Part shown: in pieces, positions 32,864-44,622 of the stretch | How positions within the stretch are numbered: position 1 is the first letter of the stretch | Layout: each line of letters starts with the position of its first letter | NCBI GenBank assembly: GCA_022457065.1 | Contig: JAJGBQ010000004.1 | Span: 3,720,001-3,784,000 of the forward strand | Direction: 5' to 3' | DNA from: Curvularia sp. ZM96 | Taxonomy: Eukaryota; Ascomycota; Dothideomycetes; Pleosporales; Pleosporaceae | DNA length: 64,000 nucleotides | Program-made: the position numbers and the translations under genes | Notes under the pieces: generated by a model | The model's input: the letters and a program-made list of their open reading frames with translations, nothing else | Told to the model about the DNA's origin: nothing | The model's database searches: none

Positions 32864-35113
32864 ATGGAGCAGACAGCTTCATCGCAGTCTACAGGGCTGG
32901 AGAGCCAGTTGCGCAACATGATACTTAGTAATGTGAGCATAGGTGGACAGATCAGCCAAGAAAACCAGTTTGCAAACCGTGGCCGCGGGCGAGGGCGAGG
33001 CAGAGGCAGGGGCAGAGGCAGAGGGCGTGGAAGCTTCTCCAGTGGTACGGATGGTAACCATCAGGATCACTCTGCCCCAATTCAGACTCAAAATCAAGGA
33101 CATCACGCGAATAGCTCAATAAATGCTCCCCACCCCAGAGGGGGCGGACGAGGACACTACCCCAACCAGCGCTATCAGCAGTCTTCAGCAAGTTTCTATA
33201 ACGCGCCCCGAAGTGGTTTGGCCCTAAACAATCAAGCACAACAGGTTTCTAGACCATTTAGAACACCTCATCAGCAGTGGAACCCAAATGCAGACGGCGC
33301 ACCTCGTGCACATCCTACAAGAGTTCTCCAGCGACGACCAGGAGACGCTCGCCCATTTAATTCACATGTGCCTCACACACAGACAAACCAGCCGCAGGAG
33401 AACCCACAGGCCCAGATCCAACATCTCGAGACGATTGCTTCAGAAGAGATCCCCAAAGTTGAAATGTCCTTGTCCGAGTTGGAGTCCAAAGAGGAGTTCA
33501 GGCGGCAACTGGAAACCATCATGCGAGAGGCACTTGCCAAGGATTATTCAGGAGACATATTGAATATCTCTCTCGTCGGATTTGGCAGTCTGGCATCAGG
33601 CTTTGGGCTTCCTGGCTCAGATATGGACCTGGCAGTCATACCAGAGTGGAAAGATCCCACCAGATCCAATGACACTGCGATTGATCGTAACATTCCGCGT
33701 TTATTGGAGAGGGCAGTGCTTGACGCAAAGTTTGGCGGCCGACTACTTACACGGACACGCGTGCCTATTCTGAAGATCTGCCAGCACCCCACCGAGACCT
33801 TGTACGCGGCCCTTACTGAGGAACGTAGCAAGTGGGACAACCTCCCTGAAGAGGAAAAGTATCCTTCAGATCAGCCAGCGAAGCTACCACCGCGATCAAA
33901 GCTATTCAAAGACGGTGATTATGAGTTGATACTTTCTGCTCGCAAGTTGTACGAGCGTGAGGACGACGAGAAAACGATGATTGCTGATCGCAAGAATATC
34001 ATCAAAGACACTGATGATGAGCTGATATTCGCTGCTCATATGGCAGCAGCTTCCGATCGAGATTGTGAAGCCAATTGGGCAGACCTATTGGCCAGAGCTA
34101 TATTCCTGAACGACGCTCGAACGAAGACAGAGTCTCTCGAGACCACATCTCAAGCCGCTGCGAAATCAGATGAAGCCGGTAATGATGGAACAGAGCAGAG
34201 AGCCAAGAAAGATCAACAGCATCGCTCTGAGAAATCTGAGAAATCTTGGTCGCGAGAAAAGGTAATTGGTCCTCTGGACTTTCCCAAGACTGGCTGTGGT
34301 ATCCAATGCGACATCAACTTCGCGAACCCACTTGGCATCCAAAACACTCACATGCTCCGTTGTTACTCTCTGACTGACCCTCGCGTGCGGCCTATGGTTC
34401 TCTTCGTCAAGTCCTGGGCTAAGCGCCGCAAAGTCAACAGCGCCTATTCTGGTACACTTTCCTCGTATGGATGGGTGCTTATGGTTCTACACTATCTTGT
34501 CAACATTGCAACGCCACCAGTATGCCCAAATCTTCAACATAACTTACCGCTGCCCTCTGATGCGACTGCTCTGGAACAATATTTCAGAAATTCCACAATC
34601 TCCGGCTACCTAGTCCGCTTCTGGCGCAACGAAGAAGAGATTATCCAGGCAGCACAGGAAGGTCGTCTAACTCAGAATACGCAATCAATCGGGGAGCTGC
34701 TGCGTGGCTTCTTCCAATACTACGCCGCTCTATCTGGCTACGGATACCCGAGACCGCCTCAGTTCCATTGGACGAACGAAGTCCTTTCGCTCCGCACACC
34801 AGGTGGTATCATTTCAAAGCAGAGCAAGGGGTGGGTTAGCGCAACGACGAAAATTACGGCCGAGAAGAAGGTAACGAACCGATATCTCTTCGCCATAGAA
34901 GACCCCTTTGAGACGGATCACAACGTCGCTCGAACAGTGACCCACCGTGGCATTGTTGCCATCCGCGACGAGTTCCGCAGGGCGTGGAGGATCCTTCGAG
35001 CGATTGGAACGGGCCAAGAACCTGAAGGCGGTATCTTTGACGAGATTATTGAAGAATCGCCCTCACCTGAGCCCAAGGTAGAAGAGGCTCCAAAAGCTAA
35101 TGTGGAGACCTAG
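32864..35113 (+). CDS. Cid1/Cid13-like RNA nucleotidyltransferase with RG-rich N-terminus, 749 aa
   Basis: Single exon. Residues 38-56 are a pure Arg-Gly dipeptide run, followed by a Gln/Asn/Pro-rich disordered region to about residue 185. The catalytic domain has GFGSLASGFGLPGSDMDLAV, with Asp253 and Asp255. The third metal-binding Asp is in GIQCDINFANPLGIQNT (Asp483). PAP-associated features follow: VLFVKSWAKRRKVNSAYSGT, LSSYGWVLMVLHYLV and the nucleotide-recognition-like region near FFQYYAALSGY. The first two Asp and the third are about 228 residues apart, against some 60 in fission-yeast Cid1. The extra stretch (about 310-475) is charged and partly helical. Such enzymes add A or U to RNA 3' ends; which nucleotide is used cannot be told from sequence. 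Confidence 0.92.
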   Translation: MEQTASSQSTGLESQLRNMILSNVSIGGQISQENQFANRGRGRGRGRGRGRGRGRGSFSSGTDGNHQDHSAPIQTQNQGHHANSSINAPHPRGGGRGHYPNQRYQQSSASFYNAPRSGLALNNQAQQVSRPFRTPHQQWNPNADGAPRAHPTRVLQRRPGDARPFNSHVPHTQTNQPQENPQAQIQHLETIASEEIPKVEMSLSELESKEEFRRQLETIMREALAKDYSGDILNISLVGFGSLASGFGLPGSDMDLAVIPEWKDPTRSNDTAIDRNIPRLLERAVLDAKFGGRLLTRTRVPILKICQHPTETLYAALTEERSKWDNLPEEEKYPSDQPAKLPPRSKLFKDGDYELILSARKLYEREDDEKTMIADRKNIIKDTDDELIFAAHMAAASDRDCEANWADLLARAIFLNDARTKTESLETTSQAAAKSDEAGNDGTEQRAKKDQQHRSEKSEKSWSREKVIGPLDFPKTGCGIQCDINFANPLGIQNTHMLRCYSLTDPRVRPMVLFVKSWAKRRKVNSAYSGTLSSYGWVLMVLHYLVNIATPPVCPNLQHNLPLPSDATALEQYFRNSTISGYLVRFWRNEEEIIQAAQEGRLTQNTQSIGELLRGFFQYYAALSGYGYPRPPQFHWTNEVLSLRTPGGIISKQSKGWVSATTKITAEKKVTNRYLFAIEDPFETDHNVARTVTHRGIVAIRDEFRRAWRILRAIGTGQEPEGGIFDEIIEESPSPEPKVEEAPKANVET
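32975..33030 (+). repeat. Arg-Gly codon repeat (RG tract)
   Basis: Tandem six-base units (GGCCGC, GGGCGA, GGCAGA) encode nine to ten RG dipeptides. RG tracts in RNA enzymes commonly bind RNA and are arginine-methylated. The imperfect units also make the tract prone to length change. Confidence 0.85.
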
Positions 35114-35556
35114 GTGTTGATGCTGTCGGGGGTAGGCTTGAACATTCACAACAGGTTACGATGCAAGACCATCTCTGCTTAGAGAGCGGGATGTGTTTGG
35201 TCATGTGTTGCTCTTGTTGCTGGTGGGATGTGTCGGCGCCACAAGGTCTCAGATGCACACGTCTAACCTGTTTGTTATGAGTAATGATGGATGGAATAAA
35301 CGATACCATGTCGGATGTACCGATAAGTGTTATGTAAGGGACTCATCCGGAAATGAATACAGTTGAATCAAGTCACTTTGTGTCAACTCTCCCATCTAGT
35401 GACAGATGCAACGGCAACGCCGAAATTCACTAAACATAACAGCAAAGATATGATTCAGTTCACTCGAGACTTCCTCACCAGACTCAAAAGTAATATCAGG
35501 GTATCATTATCCTCATCATCTTTCCTTTTATCGGTATAACCTTAGCCGTTCCCACT
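35114..35556. other. convergent intergenic region
   Basis: Spacer between the 3' ends of the nucleotidyltransferase (plus) and RTF2 (minus) genes. AT-rich with no gene. Confidence 0.5.
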
Positions 35557-36618
35557 TCATTTCTTCCCAATACTAAATCCCCTCGTCATATAATCTGCAC
35601 TATTCCCCTTGGCAGCCTTATGCTCCGTCTTACTAAACAGACTATTCACATTCTCATTCTGTGCCATCTTCCTCCGCTTGTTCCTTTCTTCCTGCTCCTG
35701 CAGAACTTTTCTTGTCAGCGACGCCGTAGCGCTGTTCTTGATGCCACTGCTGTCGGTGGCTGCAGTTGTAGGTTTGGCTGCTCCGTTTTCCTTGTTTGTT
35801 TTGGCTTTCTTTTCCTCGTCGGAAGAAGAGGGTTTTGTTGAAGTGTTTAGATCGCCGTTGGTAGCGGCGGCAGCGGCATCAGCGTGCTTGCGCTTCTTTT
35901 TGCTGCTACCGGGTGCTTTTTTCAGCGCGTGAGTAAGACCCTTTTCCTTCAGCGTTTTCAAGCGTAGGTTGAGGCGCGCAATGTCGGTTGGGGCGGTGGG
36001 GAGGATGGGAATGACGTCGTTTTCGGCGTAAGGCTCGCTGCACTGTTTGCGCGTTAGACCCGTTTGTATTTGTTACGTCTCTTGCAGGAATTGGGAAGTA
36101 GGAAGGAAACTTACTGTTAGACATGCTCTCTCGTCAATCTCTTTAATCACACTGCCTGCAAACGCATGTCCGCAAGGTACAATGTACACTGCCTTACTCC
36201 CTGCTCCCAATCTCTCCCCAGTGATCGGGCACTTCCACTTCTCACCGGAGCCCTTTGCACCAGCCTCTGCGTCCTCCACCTCAAACTTGATTTCGACGAC
36301 ATCCTTGAGTCCCTTGACTCTGTCACCAAAAGTACCCAGCTCGGAATCCTTGACGCCCCCAATCTTCTTCATTTCTGCCTTTTCCGCATCTCCGTCTTCC
36401 TTTAACAGGAACTCAATGATGGAGTCTTTGTTGTAGAGGACTCCCGCTGCATCGGATACGACAGGGCGAGCGAGCGGTTTGCGCGTCAGAGGATCGGTGG
36501 ACCAAGCGTATTCTTGTTGTTCGGTTTGCGCCTCTTTGATTTGCGCAGTTGTCAGGGCTTTTGCGGCTTCTTTGACAAGCTCGCTACGTTTGGGAATGGA
36601 TCCACCGTCGTTACCCAT
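35557..36618 (-). CDS. RTF2: replication termination factor 2 (Rtf2-like), 329 aa
   Basis: Exons 36618-36115 and 36042-35557, with a 72-nt phase-0 intron. The start is MGNDGGSIPKRSELVK; the family characteristically begins MG(N/C)DGGSIP, so the longer open frame upstream (to 36747) is not used. Residues 50-80 carry STDPLTRKPLARPVV and YNKDSIIEFLL. The C2HC2-type RING-like half is KWKCPITGERL, then YIVPCGHAFAG, KEIDERACLT and, across the intron, CSEPYAENDVIPILP. The tail is Lys/Ser/Glu-rich with KKKRKHAD as a probable nuclear signal. In fission yeast Rtf2 supports site-specific fork arrest; homologues are linked to splicing and fork restart. Confidence 0.95.
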
Positions 36619-36883
36619 GTTTTCTGGTTGTGCGCTGGGTATATGTATAGTGGTGTTGCGGTGAATGAATGATGTGCCGGAAGTCGCGAGAGCGAGAGAT
36701 AGGGCATGCGGCGAAGGCGCGGAGGTTAGTAGTTTTGGGATGTGCACGTGCCATCACTCTTACAATTTGTCCTCATGGTCCACTGCTATTCAGTAGAGAT
36801 GTGATCGAGAATGGTAAGGTAATATTGTACAAGGTTTTTCTATATCGTGCCGTCGTAAAAAAGAAGTTCATGGGCGGCGTGTC

Positions 36884-39124
36884 TCACATGTCTGTCGTTG
36901 CTGATGAGACTCTCAGCTTTCGACGCCGCGCCGGCCTCTCTATCTGTTCCACCCATTGTTGTTTCCACTCGGGTTTGCCATCGTCTTTCTCGCCTTCTTC
37001 TGGCTCCCCTTGACCAGCCTCTTTCTGCAGATACCCGTGTAAATCTGCTTCCTCTACCGGCGCCACCTCCTGGACGTCCTCCTTCGATTTGGAATGCCCA
37101 TCCTGGAACACTATCCTTTGTATAAAAGCAGACAGCCGTGCTCTCTCAGCTTTGAACGGGGTCTTCATCTCCTCGGCAATCAAGTTGCTAAATATTAACT
37201 TGTCGTACACGCCATGTATTTTCCTTAGTGCGATGATTGCATTGTGTCTCTCTTCCCCCGTCAAATACTGAGGACCCCTCTTGTATCCCTTCTGGCCAGC
37301 ACCAACCCCCAATTGAAGGCGAATGTTCTTCGAGATAGGGGCAAGGATAGTGAGTGCATCAACAAGATCTGAGCCCTTGGCAAGAGGGAAGCTGATTGCA
37401 AGTTCCGCGTACATGGTGATAGTCTTCGGATCTGCATCCTCCAAAGTCTTGAACATCATGTTCAGAATCTGACCAGCGTGTTTGAGAGAGTTGTGATTAT
37501 TCTTGTCGCGAACACAAGTACTCATGGCAATCCTGAATGTGCCAGGTCGGGGCTTGATGCCCTTGTCCATCATGTCCTGTCGCAACAACTGAACTGCATC
37601 GGCGGACGCGCGGTTCAGGCGGAGGTTCCGCAGCCGCATGTGCAAGTTGTTCAAATCAGGGACGATTTTGTAGGTTCTTGGGTCAGTTAGCAGTTCCCAG
37701 TATTCCTCTGCGGCCTTATTCGCGACAATCTTCTGGCAAGCCTCTTGAACCAGGGAGAGTGTGTTGTTGCCCGGTCGAGCGTATACTAGGGCATGTGGTA
37801 GACCGCCAGCCTTGCTATTGGGTGTCAAAGGAAGGAATTCATCTCCGCGCATAGGTGTGTTGTCTGGCGAAAGATGATCGTCGTCGAAGCGGTATTGTGC
37901 TGGTACGTTCGGAGCACGTAGGCGCGGGAAACCTGCGGCTTGCCGCTCTACGGTGCCCAATCGAGGTATAAGTCGTGGGATATCCATTGTCTGCTCCACC
38001 AGAGAAAGCACATCGTCCCAGTCCCGTGGTCGGCTGCCAACAAGTAGCAGTCTGCCCATTGCGCAAACCAGCTCTTCGTCAATGACCAGGTCTGCGTTTC
38101 TCCACCGCTTAACAATATCCTCCCACATGCGTCGCCCTTCCATGACACCACGCTCTTTCCTTGCTGCAGTCTCTTCTTCGCTCTCCCCCTTTGGTGCGTT
38201 GATCAACAAGTTCTGGCGAATGGCGTTGATGATAGTTATATAGGTAATGGCATTCGCAGACGCCGGCCCACTTTCAGCGATCTTTCCAGCGACACCCCAT
38301 AGTGCATCCATATCGCCTGCTCTTGCACAAACTCTCAAGGCAGCATTTGTATGTATAATGGACGGCTGGACTCGAGAATTTGGCGCGGATAGGGAGTGAT
38401 ATACGGAAAGGGCTTTGCTGAGGACACCGGATGTGTGCGCATTCATGGACAGACCTCGGAGCAAGATCGTATATGTGTAGGAATCGGGGAATTGCGCTCG
38501 TTTCTTCATCTGCTGGAAGTCAGTACTGCCCCGCTTTGCTCATCTCTCCCCAAGACTTACATCGTTGTACACTTTGAGTGCCTCATTGACGCGCTCCTTG
38601 GCCAGATAGTGGTCGATAATATGATTCCAACTGACAATGCACTGCATTGAGTTGCTGGCCATGCGCACCAATTGTAACATCTCTTCGACCTTGTCCTTGG
38701 CTAATTCCTGCTTGACGAAGGCCGCCAAATCCAGCGGGTCTTGCAAATGCCGCAGCTCCCTCTTTCTCCTATTCCAGTCGCTATCGGATATTCTGGGATC
38801 GCGTCGTCCTAGCCTGGCCAGGTTGGGTGTCTCGTCGACTCTTTGTGCATGTTTCTGCCGCAGAGCCAAAAACTCTGCCCTCTTTCGGTTTGCCGCATAG
38901 GCGGACTCCTTAAAGTGATCTTGCCTATTTCTGGTGCCTTCTCCTGCCTCGCTCAGATCGGTAGCATTCTTGTCTTCTCGTCGTGCGGCATTGTGGGTCG
39001 AGAGCAGCCGCTCGTGGCCTTTGGTAAGCAGTGGATTCACATTACGGCGCAGGCGATGCGCATTAGTGGTCGGGACATCGAGCGCCTGTATGCATCGCCA
39101 AAGGCACGCACGACAGTTCAGCAT
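36884..39124 (-). CDS. mitochondrial pentatricopeptide repeat protein, 730 aa
   Basis: Exons 39124-38561 and 38512-36884 with a 48-nt intron. The acceptor is a tandem CAGCAG, so the join gives VYNDQMKKRA or, three bases later, VYNDMKKRA. The N-terminus (MLNCRACLWRC, then RLRRNVNPLLTKGHERLLST) is basic with no acids for over 15 residues, as in mitochondrial presequences. Repeat-like pairs of helices follow: VSWNHIIDHYLAKERVNEAL, DSYTYTILLRGLS, IHTNAALRVCARAGDMDALW, ITYITIINAIRQNLLI, and further pairs around NLNNLHMRLRNLRLNRASA. PPR proteins bind organelle RNA and steer its processing or translation. The specific target cannot be told. The C-terminus is acidic then basic. Confidence 0.88.
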
Positions 39125-42100
39125 GAGGTCGTGGGAGGAAAATGCGGGTAGTTGTGAACAAAAAGCGTAAATTGTCTTTCGAAGAAAAAGTGCCCCATGT
39201 TCCCGTACCTAGCGGAGCGGCAAACCAGCCGGGCCGGACCCTCTCTGGCACGTGATCACCCGACACCGTGTTTTTCGGCTTGAACGCTTACAGCGTGCTA
39301 CTATAGTGGCCTTTGTACTACACTACTATAACACAGGGGCCAGCGGTTTTAGCCAGGCGCCAGATCAGACGCGAACTATGGCATCGCGCCGCCGTAGAGG
39401 GAGCCGTCAGCGGAAAAACAACCTAGCCTAAGCCAAACATCCCGTGTTTACGCCTCACTTTAGCAGCAAAAAAACACCCCCGTCAGAACCCGTCAGTAAG
39501 GCTGAGATTCACGCTACTGCTGCTATTCGCAACCGACTCTGCGGAGCCGAAAGGAACCAGCACTATAACGCGGGAGAGCCAAACCAGACCAGGGCCACCA
39601 CCATCGTACTTTAGTAGGGCTTACGATCCTTTTAACCCCCTCGTCCCCCCAGCCAGCTCTAAACCTATCGGCGCGCTGACGACAGCAAACTAGAACTACC
39701 GTAGAAAAGAGCGAACTGGCTTGGGACACGCGTGCGCAACTAGCGCAGGACATGTAGCGAAAACCGACTGCCCGGCCTTAATTGCTTATTTACCAACACT
39801 GCCGTCTGGAGTCTAGTAACGACGCATTCCTACTAATGTCTTTTGTCCCAAATGATCGGTGAGCTACGCATGCACATCATCGAGCATCGGAAGTTTTTTT
39901 TTCTCCATCTCTTCTTTGCAGTGGTAATGTGGGAGGGATCAGGGATGTTTTCCTCGAGACAGGCCTTATAGGCACGTAATAGGGCCTGGTCGCCGGCTGT
40001 TTGGGGGGCTAGGAGAGTCGCTGTGGTTAGCTTCTCTATACAGGCATGAGCCAAACTCTTGATCAACATGGGCTGACAGCATTGCCATTGTTCGTATTGC
40101 AGGAATGCATTGTCGCCATGTACTGTAGACACACGGTATGCTGTTGTGCATGTGTGAGGAGGAGGTGGTGGTGGTAATGGCTGTCATAGGCGCTGGTCGG
40201 AGGTAAGAGGTGTGGTGGTGCAGAGACGAGAGACGGCAGTCAGCAGTCACCGTTCATCAGCTGGACAACATTCTGACCATCGCATCACCACGCCTGCGCC
40301 TCCAGAACTGCCTCTCCCCTCCGCCTGCAAGACATGCGACAGTAGCACAGCGCCAGACGCACGCCCGCACGCACACGCACATCCACCACCCTCGTCCCTC
40401 GTGGCATCGGGAAGAAATCCTTCGACCCAACCACTACTGCTGTGTAACGGCGCTTGATCTACCCACACCCTCAGAACAGCAGTAGCACCACAGCCATTTC
40501 ATGCAAGTTGCCACTGTCAGATCACAACCTGGCGCACCGTTGATGGCCATGATGCCTGCCATCCACTGCCTGGTGCTCCACTGCCTACTAGCTCAACAGC
40601 CACCATCTCTAACGGCGGCTCCCCAAAAATGAGTCCAATGCCCCCCAACTGTCCGGGGCATCAAAAACGTACAGTAGGTCAATCGGGCAACGGTTGATGA
40701 GCCGCTAAAAGGCGATCTTGCAGATGCAGTTTTCTCGAGACGTTAGCGTATCTCTGTCTATACCCCAACCTCTTCCCTTTTTTTTCTACCCTTGCTTCTG
40801 CTTTCAATCTTAAATTGCACCAGGCCGGTGTCAGCTCTCTGAGAGGCAATGCGGGCGACTGCCACAAGGGGGGGTTGGGCACCAATCCAAGAGGACGGCG
40901 ACCATGTCCTTTGTTGAGCTCGTCATCCCAGCCTGGGCTTTGCAGATTCCTTCCCTTTCGTTGCTTCTTTCCTTCTGCCGTGCTTTTGCCGTGCGATCGG
41001 CTTCCGGAGAAACTGGCTGTCATGAATCATGGACGTTCGGATAGCCTTGCCCAATCTGATCACTATCCGATTTGTTCATTCTGGCAGGCTCTGCAGCCGA
41101 GGGCGACAAAAAAAGAGCTAGTCCACAAGCCACTCCGCACTGTGTACGGATCACGTTATGGCCTTTGCAAGAGGTGATGACCAGGACAAAAATGGGGCCG
41201 GCTAGGCCTTCGATCCCATCACTCCGGCCTCAAGATCAGCCACCATCTGGCGAACATTTGCATGAACGCACAAAAACTGGGCCTCGGGAATGTCGATTGT
41301 GTAATGGATATTGATTACACAGAGTAACAAAGCACGCATTTTGATTGCCGCCTCGGCGGTCTGCGGTCATATTGCGAGCATGCATTCTTCGTCGTCCTAT
41401 CAGCAGTCGAGGCAGGCCGATTATTCGCATCGCATTGTCTTGCTGCATTGCTCGTCGGCGCCGAAAACTCGCCTGCTGTAACCGACGTTTGCATATCGAT
41501 ACGCTGGCTTGCGTGCGTATCTTCGGGCAGACAATTTAATCTATCTGCGAGATACGTCGAGTGATGAACACGCAACCCTCTCGGCATGCCGTACGAGGCA
41601 AGATAACGCCATCCAAGACGGCAGCTCCCCTTACCCTCCTTCCTCATTTGATTCAGCCCAGCGATCCTCACATCTCAGTGTGCAGGCAGCCTGTGTGTCT
41701 TTGCACATGTGGAGTGTACTTCGTATAGTGTGAACATGCTGTGCATGGCTAGCTCCGAATACCCGAATACGAGCAACCCGCCCACCCCCTCCATCGTCTG
41801 ATGCTTCAGCTCTGCGTCATACACAGGGCGAGTACGGTGTGTACGCGCACACCCACAACTGACGCGCCTGCGCGCACATGCACACACACACATCGCTCAA
41901 TTCCGCCTCTCCCTTGTCCTCCCAGTCGGATTCGTACCACGGAGATTCTCATTCCAAAAGCAAAGCATCACAGACAAAACCAAATAGCGTGATTCCATTG
42001 GATGGTTAGTCGTATAAAACGCCCTGCCACCTCAAAACAAAGGATAAAGGGAAAGAAATGCCACCACCACGATGACTTACCGATACTTGGGCATTTCGGC

Positions 42101-44622
42101 AAGCCCTCCGAGGAGACATCAAATCAACGTTCGGCAAGGCGCGTGATGTTTTTTGTTTTTCATTTCTGACTGCCACAATGTCATGGTTGCTAGAAGATAG
42201 TTACCGTGACTCTACAACATATCCATGCCGACCCGTATCTTGGGAAAACGCAAAGATAACCCTCGAGTCACTTTGTACAAACTCAAAATGAGCGGTCACT
42301 ATTTTTACCTTTGTCTTTCTCCCTTACATGCAGTCATGCAAGGGGGGAAAGGTGACGTGACGTGACAAACTCAGAGTCAGACATACATACCGAGAGAAAA
42401 CAATACGTATGGATACGTACAGAGTGGGCACGTTCCTTTCAGCCCCAAAAGCACGCTCCTCCTGCCCTCCCCTCATCCAAAAAAGAACAGTGTGGCCTGA
42501 TCTCGGCAAACTGGCCCGTCCAAAACAAAAAAACTTAATGTCAGGTAAGTGGTGTGTAGGGCTGGGGTGAGGGCAACGCCGCAATATGCCGCCTTGGATT
42601 CTGCTTCCCTACTATCCGGCAAGATGCTCGGGCAGTCGAAATATCCTCCCACCCCTCCCCCAAAAAAAGCAAGCTACATGCGCGTCCCTCTCCACCACTG
42701 CCTTGCCCTTGCAGTAAAGGAATAAGGATACCCCATGTAAATCTTACGTCGGTAACCAAGAGCGGAAAAGCAAAAGCAACGTCATCAAGTATGTATGTAC
42801 TTTGTATGTAAGGTAGGAGAAAGAAAGGGACGTGGCTGAAGCGGAGATGGCCGAAACGAAATAGGACAAGGACAAGGGAAAGGAAGAGGGGGGGTTGTAT
42901 GTAAGCATGCGAGTGATGACCTTAGACAGACAAGGGTGGTGGTGGTGGAGGATTAGACTGGCGTGCGGGCGGGCAATACACCTAGTGGGAGGGGAGGGGG
43001 AAATAAGTGGTGGTGGCGATCTACACACGCCCGCTTACATGTCCGGCAAGGATATACTACATACAGCAAAACCACTCGCAGGCGTGAGCGAAATTAGGGG
43101 ACGAAAGGAATAGAAAGTGTGGATTGGTGAAGGGAAGGAAGGGGATATGCTTGATCGAGGCTTGCCTGGGCATGGGTCTAGGTATTCGGCTGAGTTGTGT
43201 GTTTCTACTCTCCACGAGACACACACACAAAAGACCCTTGATCGTAGTATATGCCTAACATACTTCCCACACCTTTTCCCACCTGAAAACTTGGGATAAT
43301 GGAAAAGCAGGGTACTCCCGGGTTTCTCCAACGGGTTTCAAATTGCGCATATCGATAAATAAAAAAGTTGGTGGGGGGCAGGGCCTTGAAACAAAAGTAT
43401 ATCGAGTTCGTCATGCCTTGCGGTTATACGGAGCGGAGTACTAGGGAGACCCCAGCACCGCTTAGGGTCATGTGTGTAGAATGGGTGGCGTGGGAATGAG
43501 GGACCTTGTTTTTTTGGTGTGAACAGAATTTATTCGCTGGTGGTCTCTTGGTATGTGATGAAGCCTGAGAAACAGAGACAAAGGGAGGGGTGCGCGTTCG
43601 TGAGGAGATTGTATAACATACGACAATGACACACAGACATGCACCAATCCTCTATTTACGCAAGCTCGCCGTGTGTATGGATATGTATGTGTGTGTATGT
43701 GGACACGACAGCTCGCTCTCAAGTGTGGGATTCGACGGCTTCACGAGAAACAAAAAAAAAAGCCCCTCATCTCACTGAATCCCTTCTTGTCCAATAACAC
43801 GAGGCCAGATGACTCGATGGGCTCGCCCTTTCGATTCGTTCCACGTTTGCTTGTACGAGAGGAACACAAGAGCGACACACACACACAACAAAGGGGTCTC
43901 GCCAAAGAGAGAAGAGAAAAAAGGTAGCCCAGCGGGAAGGTATGTGGTCTCGGTGAAAGTGAACACACTTGCAACAAGAGTATCACAAAAAGGCACAAGG
44001 GCGACAGAAGCCAGTTAAGTAGGTAAACGAGGAACTTGGATAATTGTTTCTGTTTCGAGCGCCGTTTCGCATGCAGTTATTCTAGCCCGTAGTGATGAAG
44101 AGTCTGCAGAAAGTGAAGAAGTAAAAACACCAGGAGAAAAGTTTTGACAAAAATCTCGTGACCGAGATGGACAAAAGATATGATCAAAGAAGAAAGAAGT
44201 CTGCCGTGGCATATGCATGACGTTGAAAGAGCCGTTTTGCTCATGACATGGACACCCACCCAACGGCAAACCCCTTGGAGCCGTGTCCTAACTCTTTACG
44301 CGACATCTGTACCGCAGGCCGTAGCCATGTTTGCGCGCATTTCATGGTTCATTGGATCTCCATCGTTAAAACACCCATAAGTAGAAAAAACATACAGCCG
44401 CCGCCAATTGAAAATGCAAGCACCGCCAGGGGGAGGGAGAGAGAAAGATGCTGTGACAGTCGCGTGAGCCCCGCGACACGGTCGCGGAAAACATCTACCA
44501 TAAGGAGAGTCGTCAATACTCTCTCGCGAGTAGTAGAGAAACAAGCGAAAAAGCTGTTAACACACGTTGTGTAAGATTGGCATCGATTGGATCGCGGTTT
44601 CGCCCATTGTCCAAGACCATGT
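39125..44622. other. 5.5-kb gene-free region downstream of the Con7-type gene
   Basis: Both edges are gene boundaries: the PPR start and the Con7-type stop. No ORF here has a domain, splice pattern or coding bias I could support. Bases 39270-39800 look unlike the flanks, with repeated CTACTATA words, and may be an eroded repeat. CA-rich and CT-rich simple tracts are scattered at 40300-44000. Part of 44000-44622 is probably the 3' UTR of the regulator. Confidence 0.5.

Noticed and set aside
36619..36747. N-terminal extension of RTF2
   Set aside because: The conserved family start MGNDGGSIP begins at 36618; the upstream residues are likely 5' UTR.
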